Shown in pieces: positions 34,802-41,688 of a stretch of 64,000 bases of DNA (position 1 is its first letter; every line of letters starts with the position of its first letter). The position numbers were made by a program, and so were the translations under genes. The notes below the pieces were generated by a model. The model made no database searches and was not told the origin of the DNA. It worked only from the letters and a program-made list of their open reading frames with translations. The DNA is from CAVQCT01 sp964520865 (lineage in GTDB: Bacteria; Zixibacteria; MSB-5A5; GN15; FEB-12), in the NCBI GenBank assembly GCA_964520865.1, contig CAZFOY010000009.1:1-64000 (forward strand), written 5' to 3'.

Positions 34802-36486
34802 GCCTCTTTAGAATGTTCCGCAGCATCAACCTCCGGGCCAAAGTCGTCCTTCCGATTTCAATACTTCTGATCGCCACGATCATGTTTATAAGTTCCTACC
34901 TGATCGAACGCCAGGCCGACGGATTTAGACGAGAACTTGAGACAAGCGGCGAGACAATGATACGCATGCTGGCGATGAGCGTTGAGTCAGGCGTACTGTT
35001 CGAATCGAAGTATGAACTGGATGATGCGCTCAAGATTCTCTCGCAGTTCGAAGTGGTCAAGTATGCGTCGATCTACAACGCCGACAGCGTCAAACTGGCC
35101 GACATCGGAACGTTCAGCGACAGCGGCTTCGTGAGGGTAAAACGGATTATCCACAGCGGAATGGCCTCCGCCAACGGCGATGACTACTATATAAAAGATG
35201 ATGCCGGCGACGAATACATCGAGTTGAATTATCCGGTTATGTCCCGAATCGAGAAACTTGACCGTGAGAATCTCGGCATCACCGGCGGTCTGGAAAACAG
35301 TGTCGGCAGTGAATATGTAAACGAAAACATCGGCTCGATCAAACTCATTCTCTCGCTGTCGTTGGTCAATAAGAGTATTGCCGACGCTCAGAAGACGGCC
35401 ATCCTATTAACGGTCATAGTTCTGTTGATCTCCCTGGCGATGCTGACCTTCCTTGTCAGGTTTATCACCCGTCCGATCCGACAGCTTGTCGACGCTACCG
35501 ACCAGATCAGTAAAGGTGATCTGAGTCAGCGCCTCGATATCAGGCAGCACGACGAGATCGGCCACCTGGCCTCGACTTTCAACAACATGGTCGAATCGCT
35601 CGAACTCTCGCGTCACGAGATCGAGCAGTACAACCGCACGCTGGAGCAGAAGATTGTCGAACGGACGATGGAACTCGAACAGGCCCAGGCGCAATTGGTT
35701 CAGTCCGAGAAGCTCGGCGCCATCGGCCAGCTTGCAGCCGGAGTTGCTCATGAATTGAACAATCCGCTCGGCGGCATTCTGGGGTACTCGCAGTTCGCGC
35801 TCGAAAAAATGAAGAAAAACGTCCCCGAGAAGACAACCGGCAAAGAAATCGGGAGCTACATCAAGTATCTCACCGACATCGAGACCCAGGCCCGCCGATG
35901 CAAGAACATCGTTCAGAGCCTGCTCCGCTTCTCCCGTTCCTCGCGGAGTACTGATTTTGCCGACGTGGACATCAACCATGTCATCCGTGATACCTGTACT
36001 TTTGTTGAACATCAACTCAACATGAACCAGATAGAGCTGCAACTTGAACTGGACGATAAGCTTCCGATCATTCAGGCCAACGCCGGACAGCTTCAGCAGG
36101 TATTCACGAACATGATTATCAACGCGATGCACGCATCGCCACCTGACACGACCATAACTCTCGCCACCCGCCTCAGTCCGGCGCTCGGCGAGTTCAACGG
36201 CGCGATCGAGATCCTCTGCAAGGATCAGGGAGCCGGTATTCCGCCGGAAAACATAAAGAAGATATTCGAACCATTCTTTACCACCAAAGACGTCGGTAAG
36301 GGTACCGGCCTCGGTCTGGCCGTGAGCTACGGAATTGTTAAGGAGCATGGCGGCGAGATCAAGGTCGATTCAAAACCGGGGCAGGGAACCACTTTTACGA
36401 TTATTTTGCCAGTTCAGAAATCACCATCGCCCACCGATACACAGGGTAAGGATTTTATTTCATTGTTCGCCAACAAACCTATGTGA
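34798..36486 (+). CDS. Sensor histidine kinase with periplasmic domain and HAMP
   Basis: The 562-residue membrane kinase has a transmembrane helix at residues 13-35, a periplasmic sensor to about 195, and a second helix at 200-222. A HAMP linker ('RPIRQLVDATDQISKGDL') and a coiled coil follow. The H-box 'VAHELNNPLGG' has the phospho-acceptor His318. The ATPase domain is complete: N-box 'NMIINAMHAS', G1 'CKDQGAGIPP', F-box 'FEPFFTTK' and G2 'GKGTGLGLAVSYGI'. It overlaps the binding-protein gene by four bases and the next receiver gene by four (GTGA). Autophosphorylation upon ligand sensing through the binding protein is inferred. Confidence 0.93.
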   Translation: MSLFRMFRSINLRAKVVLPISILLIATIMFISSYLIERQADGFRRELETSGETMIRMLAMSVESGVLFESKYELDDALKILSQFEVVKYASIYNADSVKLADIGTFSDSGFVRVKRIIHSGMASANGDDYYIKDDAGDEYIELNYPVMSRIEKLDRENLGITGGLENSVGSEYVNENIGSIKLILSLSLVNKSIADAQKTAILLTVIVLLISLAMLTFLVRFITRPIRQLVDATDQISKGDLSQRLDIRQHDEIGHLASTFNNMVESLELSRHEIEQYNRTLEQKIVERTMELEQAQAQLVQSEKLGAIGQLAAGVAHELNNPLGGILGYSQFALEKMKKNVPEKTTGKEIGSYIKYLTDIETQARRCKNIVQSLLRFSRSSRSTDFADVDINHVIRDTCTFVEHQLNMNQIELQLELDDKLPIIQANAGQLQQVFTNMIINAMHASPPDTTITLATRLSPALGEFNGAIEILCKDQGAGIPPENIKKIFEPFFTTKDVGKGTGLGLAVSYGIVKEHGGEIKVDSKPGQGTTFTIILPVQKSPSPTDTQGKDFISLFANKPM

Positions 36487-36860
36487 AAAGCGGTTCGATG
36501 TCGAAGAAATCTATTCTCATTGTTGATGATGAGGAAATCATCCGTGAATTCCTCTTCGAAGTTCTGGCCGAAGATTACGACATTCAAGTAGCCAGGGATG
36601 GCGATGAGGCCATCGAGAAGCTTAAGACGTCCAAATTCGACCTGATCATAACGGACCTCAAGATGCCGCGTGTATCCGGCGAAGAGGTCGTCAAGTTCGC
36701 CCGCGAGACGGACCCGAATTCCAAAGTCATTGTCATCTCGGGCTATTCCAGTTTGTACACAGTCAGCCAATCGGTAAACAACGGAGCGTACGCGTTTCTG
36801 TCCAAGCCGTTCAGCATAAAAGAACTGCTCCAGACGGTAAGCAATGCGATGTGCGCGTAG
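36483..36860 (+). CDS. Single-domain response regulator (first receiver of the operon)
   Basis: This receiver of about 125 residues has all key residues. The acidic pair is in 'LIVDDEEII', the phospho-acceptor Asp58 is in 'IITDLKMP', the switch Ser is in 'VISGYSS' and the Lys in 'LSKPFS'. No output domain follows, so it acts through protein contact or phosphotransfer. The GTG at 36483 overlaps the kinase stop. An ATG at 36498 is an alternative, and neither has a good ribosome-binding site, which suggests translational coupling. Confidence 0.9.
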   Translation: MKSGSMSKKSILIVDDEEIIREFLFEVLAEDYDIQVARDGDEAIEKLKTSKFDLIITDLKMPRVSGEEVVKFARETDPNSKVIVISGYSSLYTVSQSVNNGAYAFLSKPFSIKELLQTVSNAMCA

Positions 36861-36870
36861 TGGGGGACCC

Positions 36871-37239
36871 ATGACTAAAATACTCATCATCGACGATTCG
36901 GAAGTCATCAGAGACCTCCTGCAGGAGTACCTGATAGATATCGGTTACGATGTAGATCTCGCGGTAAACGGCCTCGACGGTATCGAGAAAGCTCTCCAGG
37001 GAAACTACCGGATAATATTCTGCGATATTCATATGCCGAAGAGAAACGGATACCAGGTATTCACCGAAGTCTCCGCCCAAAAGCCGGAATCATCATTCGT
37101 GATGACCGACTCTCTGCCGGACCATCTGGCCGAGATGGCGGAGAAGGCCGGCGCCTGTCGCACGCTCACGAAACCGTTCGACTTAAACGAAGTGAAAGCA
37201 ACTATTGAAAGCATCTTGTCGGGCACGAAAGTGAAATGA
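36871..37239 (+). CDS. Single-domain response regulator (second receiver of the operon)
   Basis: This 122-residue receiver starts at ATG 36871 after GGGGGA. Key residues are 'IIDDSEVI' (acidic pair), Asp52 in 'FCDIHMPK' and Lys in 'LTKPFD'. The switch region 'FVMTDSL' is unusual because the residue after the Thr is Asp rather than Gly/Ala. It sits between another receiver and a receiver-kinase hybrid, whose ATG overlaps its stop (ATGA). Together they form a multi-step or branched phosphorelay. Confidence 0.9.
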   Translation: MTKILIIDDSEVIRDLLQEYLIDIGYDVDLAVNGLDGIEKALQGNYRIIFCDIHMPKRNGYQVFTEVSAQKPESSFVMTDSLPDHLAEMAEKAGACRTLTKPFDLNEVKATIESILSGTKVK

Positions 37240-38924
37240 CGGAATCGGTAAACAACTCTATCAATATCATTGTGGTCGACGACGAGGAGATCGTTCTCTC
37301 GCTCGTCCGCGATGCCCTGGAGGACGACGGCTATCACGTCGAGACGGCCTCCAACGGTGTCGACGCTCTTGCTCTCGCCAGGAGCATGGAGGTCAACCTT
37401 GTAATCACGGATATTCGTATGCCTAAAATGGATGGCAATGAGCTGGTTCGATGTATCCGCGAAAAACAGCCGGACGTCGCGGTCATCTTCATGACCGGAT
37501 ACGCCAACCTGAACTCCGCTAAAGACGCGATCAAGCAAGGGGCTTTCGACTATATCCTGAAACCGTTCGAACTGAATGAAATCCGACAGGCTGTCCAGAA
37601 AGCGGTCGAACGAATAAATCGGGAAGCTCAGGCCAAAAAATCTGATATGCAGCTCGATCACCTGACCGACCTGCACCAGATGTTGTTCACCGCCGGTGAT
37701 AAAAAATCCCTTGTCGCTGCGTCGTTGAAATTCGCGATGGGCCACTGCGAGTCGAACTGCGGATCGATCATCTTCTGGGATAGCAAGAAGACCAATTTCA
37801 CCCTGGTTTCGATCGACGGTGATTCGCAAGCCGAAGTCCAGCTACCGACCGAACTGATGTTCGACGCACTCGATTCCCTCTATCTCTGGGAGTTTCAACA
37901 GCCCTTGGTCGTGAGAACTATCGACGAACATCCGCTATACAAATCCAACCCCGATCCGGAGCTCGAGCAGTTCATCTTCCCGTCCTGGAAGAACAAGAAA
38001 GATGCCATGGTGCTCATGCCGGTAAGCCGAAGTTATGCCACCTACGGCCTGCTCATGATCGGAGGGGATGAGAATTCGACGACACTGACTGAAGGGAATC
38101 TCAAGTTTCTTACCATCACCGCCTATCAGCTCGGCATGTCTTTGGAGAACCTGGAATTGCTCGAAGAAACGCAGCAGGCATACAGTCGGTTGAAGGGTCT
38201 TCAGGACGAGACGATTCAACTCGAAAAGATGGCTACCAGGGGCGAGATGTCGGCTGAAATCGGACATGAGTTGAACAACTTCCTCGGCGTGGTTGCCGGC
38301 AACCTCTCCCTTCTTGAATTCCAGTTGAACAAGAAGAACTACGATGAACTGGAGAAGTACGTCAAAGGTATGACGGATAATATCGAGAAGATCAAGAAGT
38401 TCACGGCCAACCTGATGGATCTTCGTCCGATTTCATCCAAGAAGGAAATCGTCTATTTCGATAAACTGATTACCGAAGTGATCGACTATTTGAAACCGCA
38501 AAAGAGATTCCGCAACGTTGACATTGAGCTTCAGCCGATCGCTGATGAACTTCCCTTCGAAGCGGACACTGTGCATATCCAGCAAGTCCTTTACAACATG
38601 TTCAATAATGCGGCGGATGCTACCGACGGCTGCGATACGAGAAAGATCACGGTCAATACAGCCATGAACGGCACCGGCGACAGCTTCCGCATAACGATCA
38701 GTGACACCGGCGTCGGCATCGATCCGGCGAATCTTGAACGGGCGTTCAAGGAGAAATTCACCACGAAGAAGAACGGACATGGTTTCGGCCTGCTCGTTTG
38801 CAAGCGGATAATCGACAGTCACGACGGCAGATTGAGTGTCGAATCAGCTCCCGGCAAAGGGACTTCTATCAGCATCGATTTTCCGCTAAAAAAAGAGACG
38901 GCACCAAGTCCCGTCTCCGTATAA
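37236..38924 (+). CDS. Hybrid receiver-GAF-histidine kinase
   Basis: The 562-residue soluble protein starts with a full receiver domain (residues 10-125, Asp59 in 'VITDIRMP', Lys in 'LKPFE'). A coiled linker and a GAF-like domain (about 140-310) follow, then an H-box 'IGHELNNFLGVVAG' with His344. The ATPase domain has 'NMFNNAADAT', 'ISDTGVGIDP' and 'HGFGLLVCKRI'. There is no transmembrane segment. An N-terminal receiver on a kinase suggests that the upstream membrane kinase, or a stand-alone receiver, controls its activity. The coding tail overlaps the terminator of the opposing pyrE gene. Confidence 0.92.
   Translation: MTESVNNSINIIVVDDEEIVLSLVRDALEDDGYHVETASNGVDALALARSMEVNLVITDIRMPKMDGNELVRCIREKQPDVAVIFMTGYANLNSAKDAIKQGAFDYILKPFELNEIRQAVQKAVERINREAQAKKSDMQLDHLTDLHQMLFTAGDKKSLVAASLKFAMGHCESNCGSIIFWDSKKTNFTLVSIDGDSQAEVQLPTELMFDALDSLYLWEFQQPLVVRTIDEHPLYKSNPDPELEQFIFPSWKNKKDAMVLMPVSRSYATYGLLMIGGDENSTTLTEGNLKFLTITAYQLGMSLENLELLEETQQAYSRLKGLQDETIQLEKMATRGEMSAEIGHELNNFLGVVAGNLSLLEFQLNKKNYDELEKYVKGMTDNIEKIKKFTANLMDLRPISSKKEIVYFDKLITEVIDYLKPQKRFRNVDIELQPIADELPFEADTVHIQQVLYNMFNNAADATDGCDTRKITVNTAMNGTGDSFRITISDTGVGIDPANLERAFKEKFTTKKNGHGFGLLVCKRIIDSHDGRLSVESAPGKGTSISIDFPLKKETAPSPVSV
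38888..38917 (-). terminator. Intrinsic terminator of acpS-pyrE, embedded in the opposing kinase gene
   Basis: On the minus strand GAGACGG and CCGTCTC arms with a 9-base loop are followed by seven T. It lies 31 bp past the pyrE stop and wholly inside the last codons of the kinase gene on the other strand. Confidence 0.75.
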
Positions 38925-38947
38925 TCAATCCGGTCTTCGACCACCCG

Positions 38948-39520
38948 CTAAAATTTACGACTCCCCCGCTGGGTAAGCTCCATCCCTTTCTGGCATAGCG
39001 GACAAGTGTCCGGCTCCCAGCTGTCAGCAGCTACCGACGCCAGCGGATAGAACGGATAGTCGAACTTGACCTTACCGTTGGACCGGTCGAGCATAACCCC
39101 GATACCGACAATTTCCGCCTGATACGATTTCACGAGGTCGATAACTTCGAAAACCGAAGTTCCGGTTGTCAGCACATCGTCGACAATCACAACTTTCTGA
39201 CCCGGTTCAAGTGAGAACCCACGTTTGAAAATCCGTCCTGATTCCCCCGACTCGGCATAGAGCGCCTCGATTCCCAAATAGCGGGCAACATCATAGGCGA
39301 TAATTATTCCGCCCGTGGTCGGTCCGACAACCGTCACGGCCCCGAGCCCTTCAAAACTCCGGGCCATCTGTTCGCAGATCTGTGTGCACAGCGCGGGTTG
39401 TTTCAGCAGGGTGAACTTTTCGTAGTAGACGTCGGAATGTCTGCCCGAAGTAAGTTTGAAGTGTCCTGTAAGCAGTGCGTTCGATTTTTTGAACAGTTGT
39501 ATTATTTCGTCCTGATTCAT
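38948..39520 (-). CDS. pyrE: Orotate phosphoribosyltransferase
   Basis: The 190-residue enzyme joins orotate and PRPP to orotidine 5'-phosphate. The ATG at 39520 has GGAGG four bases upstream and overlaps the acpS stop by four bases (ATGA); the frame is open further up but within acpS. Motifs are 'TSGRHSDVYYEKF' near residue 25, 'GPTTGGIIIAYDVAR', the flexible loop 'ESGESGRIFKRGF', and the PRPP loop 'VVIVDDVLTTGTS'. A C-terminal C-x-x-C ('PDTCPLCQKG') is an addition seen in some lineages and may bind metal. The pair ends at a terminator within the convergent kinase gene. Confidence 0.93.
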   Translation of the reverse strand: MNQDEIIQLFKKSNALLTGHFKLTSGRHSDVYYEKFTLLKQPALCTQICEQMARSFEGLGAVTVVGPTTGGIIIAYDVARYLGIEALYAESGESGRIFKRGFSLEPGQKVVIVDDVLTTGTSVFEVIDLVKSYQAEIVGIGVMLDRSNGKVKFDYPFYPLASVAADSWEPDTCPLCQKGMELTQRGSRKF

Positions 39521-39891
39521 TTGTCCTCCGAGAACACCGCGATCGCCGCCGCGAATTGTCGTTCGTGGGTTATAGAAATAAAACACGTTGAGTTGCCGAG
39601 CTGATTGGCTACATCTTCGGGGAAATGGATCTCCGGTTGACCGGAGGCGGAATTGATGATTTCGAGGGATGAAAAGGCAGGTCGAGTCTCAATATATGCC
39701 CCCAGTCCCTTTATGACTGCCTCTTTCGCCGCAAACCTTCCGGCCAGAAACAGCGCCTTGTCGTGCCTTCGTTCAAAGACGAGTAATTCGTTCGGTCCCA
39801 GTATCTTCTGCACGAAATGCGAACCGTACAGATCCAAATCTCGCTGGATCCTCGCAATTTCAACCAGATCGAGACCAATCGAACGTATCAC
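39517..39891 (-). CDS. acpS: Holo-[acyl-carrier-protein] synthase
   Basis: The about 124-residue enzyme transfers 4'-phosphopantetheine from CoA to ACP. It has 'IGLDLVEIARI' at the N-terminus (metal-binding Asp), 'FLAGRFAAKEAVIKGLG' in the middle, and 'CFISITHERQFAAAIAVF' at the end. I place the start at GTG 39891, preceded by GGGAG seven bases upstream, because it gives the usual AcpS length. The frame extends to 39960. It overlaps pyrE by four bases. Confidence 0.92.
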   Translation of the reverse strand: MIRSIGLDLVEIARIQRDLDLYGSHFVQKILGPNELLVFERRHDKALFLAGRFAAKEAVIKGLGAYIETRPAFSSLEIINSASGQPEIHFPEDVANQLGNSTCFISITHERQFAAAIAVFSEDK

Positions 39892-40012
39892 TTGTATACT
39901 CCCGGGCAACTGTTTGACTGCGAATTGCGACAACATAACGCATTCGGGGCACGACGGCAACTTTTACCAAAAAGATATTGCAGAATGCCGTTGAGCCTGT
40001 TAGGTTGAATAC

Positions 40013-40236
40013 AGTTGGAGAGACGGATGCAATTTGAAAATCTCTAACAGTTGACCAATGAAGGTCGTCTCTATTTCGCTGCGTTTACGCCGTGACTCAG
40101 TCTTCGGGCTGACAGCGAGACTACATGCGAAAAAGTGGCTGTGAAAACCCTTTACCGTACTAGTAAGGGAGTTATTCAAATTGCGCACCCTCTCTCCCAA
40201 AATTACGACGGCCCGTCGCTCCGACGGGCCGTTTTT
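40013..40236 (+). ncRNA. Structured small RNA, 6S-RNA-like, with its own terminator
   Basis: No protein gene lies here, yet long-range base pairing closes a unit of about 187 bases. TTGG-AGAGA (40015-40023) pairs with TCTCT-C-CCAA (40191-40200, one bulge). GCAATTTGAA (40029-40038) pairs perfectly with TTCAAATTGC (40175-40184), and TCTCT (40041-40045) with AGGGA (40166-40170, one wobble). A large internal bubble follows. The apical arm GTCTC/GAGAC and CGCTG/CAGCG is capped by a six-pair stem (40097-40112) with a TTCG tetraloop. Size, closing stem, central bubble and apical stem match 6S RNA, which binds RNA polymerase, but the family assignment is by structure only. A poor promoter (TTGCAG, 17 bp, TAGGTT) precedes it. 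Confidence 0.55.
40209..40236 (+). terminator. Strong intrinsic terminator of the small RNA
   Basis: CGGCCCGTCG and CGACGGGCCG form a perfect 10-bp stem with a 3-base loop, followed by five T. It works only on the + strand, where no protein gene lies upstream before the oppositely oriented acpS-pyrE pair. It is therefore the key evidence for an RNA gene here. Confidence 0.88.
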
Positions 40237-40591
40237 ACATCCGGCCCGGACCGCCAAATTTGGGCACTGATAGGCAATTCAAGAATTCTTGACTTAAGTT
40301 TTTCGGCTACCATCCAGGGTCATTTCATCGGCCCTCGCCCCGAGACAACAAGATAACATATTAGTACTCAACATATTGCGATATGCTAAGACGATCAGGC
40401 AGAGAGAATTAATTTTCGGCTCTATCACAAAAAAGAAATCTTGCACTGACAGAAATTGACAGGGGTCTTGACTATGCTGATACCATGGGTAATAGGAAAC
40501 ACCGTCGCGCGGACAGCCACAGTTACCTATCCGTGGGTGGCTGAAAGTGAGTCTAAGCGGTCGAGCGGAGGGCTCGGCCGAAATCCTTTAG

Positions 40592-40875
40592 CGGACCGGG
40601 ATTCCCTCCCGGTCCGTAATGCTTTACGAGACCGGGTCAAGTCGGGACAGGAGTCGAGACGGCCGATTTGGCGCAACCCAGGCAGGCGATTTCGCCAAGT
40701 GCTACTGCGAGGATATGAATCGTGAGTAATAAAGCACCGGATGGAGGTTCTATCCGCTACACTGGCGCCGCTTGGAAAGTGCAGCCGGCGGCGCCGCTCT
40801 ATTTACCCCATCAAGATTTCCAGGCACCTGCAAACGGCACAACGGCAGGTGCCGCCTCCCCCTGCGGGATCCCGC
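40592..40875. other. Cluster of strong hairpins in non-coding DNA (possible structured RNA)
   Basis: Five perfect stems follow one another. CGGACCGGGA/TCCCGGTCCG is at 40592-40616 (10 bp), TTGGCG/CGCCAA at 40668-40698 and GGCGCCGC/GCGGCGCC at 40764-40795 (8 bp). GGCACCTGC/GCAGGTGCC is at 40823-40853 (9 bp), and the self-complementary GCGGGATCCCGC at 40864-40875. I match it to no known RNA family. Two short + strand frames (40456-40725 and 40722-40922) cover it but encode nothing recognisable. From 40237 to 40591 I see only AT-richer spacer with tandem TTGAC elements near 40456-40473. Confidence 0.4.
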
Positions 40876-40916
40876 AAAAAAATGCCCGCCATATTCGCTT
40901 GACGTATGGCGGGCAT
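40876..40916 (-). terminator. Intrinsic terminator of the roadblock-like gene
   Basis: On the minus strand ATGCCCGCCATA and TATGGCGGGCAT form a 12-bp stem with an 11-base loop. The T-run covers 40882-40876. It lies 50 bp after the stop at 40966. Confidence 0.85.
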
Positions 40917-40965
40917 GATTAACCTCGGGGCGACCAACGGCCGCCCGTATGTAAGGAGAAATTAT

Positions 40966-41625
40966 CTACCATTCCCTGTAAAAGTCATCCAGCACTTCCT
41001 TGATTGCCTTCTCATAAACTATGTCGGCGTCGGTCGGACCAACCGTTAGAAAAAACATCTCGTCGCCACAAGAAATCAGATAAAGACTATCCCGCTCAAC
41101 TTCGAGAACACCGCGGTCTCTATTCGATGATGCTTCGGAAATGACCGGAAAGACGCCGAGAAGCTCGTTTAAGTTGTCGTAAATGACTTTGTGTTCCTTA
41201 CGAAACGTCTCGGCGCTCGCGCTGGTGGCGAAACTCCCATCGACATTCAAATGGAACACCTGCCCCACTCCCGGTATCTCCTTCAAACGATCCCGAAAAG
41301 TAATCTCAATCGGCGGCGCCTGGGGTACCTGAGTTTCCGGTTCCAGCGGTTGTGCCCGGGTGATCGAGGAATCCTCCCGAATGATCGCCACTATCTCGCC
41401 ATGCTGCTGCTTCATGATCGTTTCGACCCGGGTCTGTTCCTCGAACGACTCGATCGGCCTCTCAAGCTTCTTTTCGATCTTGTGCACAACCTGGCCGTTG
41501 TTCGAAATCGTCGTCGTGAGCCTCGGATACGGGCGGTAAGCATATTCGGTTTGCACCTGCAAAGACGCATTACCGCGCTTGATGAGTGAGGTTCGACCGT
41601 TCGGTATGTAGCTGGTTGTATTCAT
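40966..41625 (-). CDS. Roadblock/LC7-like domain protein (tentative)
   Basis: I do not recognise this 219-residue protein with certainty. Residues 1-115 are low in secondary-structure signal, with a proline-rich end. Residues 115-219 read like a roadblock/LC7 domain: 'RLKEIPGVGQVFHLNVDGSF', a helix, 'LEVERDSLYLISCGDEMFFL' and a final helix. Roadblock proteins in bacteria usually partner with small GTPases of the MglA type to control polarity or motility; no such GTPase is in this window. It has its own terminator and lies 63 bp downstream of nrdJ on the same strand, so co-transcription is possible. Confidence 0.6.
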   Translation of the reverse strand: MNTTSYIPNGRTSLIKRGNASLQVQTEYAYRPYPRLTTTISNNGQVVHKIEKKLERPIESFEEQTRVETIMKQQHGEIVAIIREDSSITRAQPLEPETQVPQAPPIEITFRDRLKEIPGVGQVFHLNVDGSFATSASAETFRKEHKVIYDNLNELLGVFPVISEASSNRDRGVLEVERDSLYLISCGDEMFFLTVGPTDADIVYEKAIKEVLDDFYREW

Positions 41626-41688
41626 TTTCCTACATGCAATCTAAGCCAAAAGGAAGGCTCCCGGCCTTCTGAAACTATATCGGCAGAT

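Noticed and set aside
40013..40200. tmRNA or RNase P RNA as identity of the small RNA
   Set aside because: No tRNA-like ends or tag frame for tmRNA, and no GAGGAAAGTCC/ACAGAA core for RNase P.
40456..40922. Two overlapping short + strand frames (90 and 66 codons, GTGA overlap)
   Set aside because: Composition is arginine/proline-rich without any domain, and both run through strong hairpins. I treat the region as non-coding, with low certainty.
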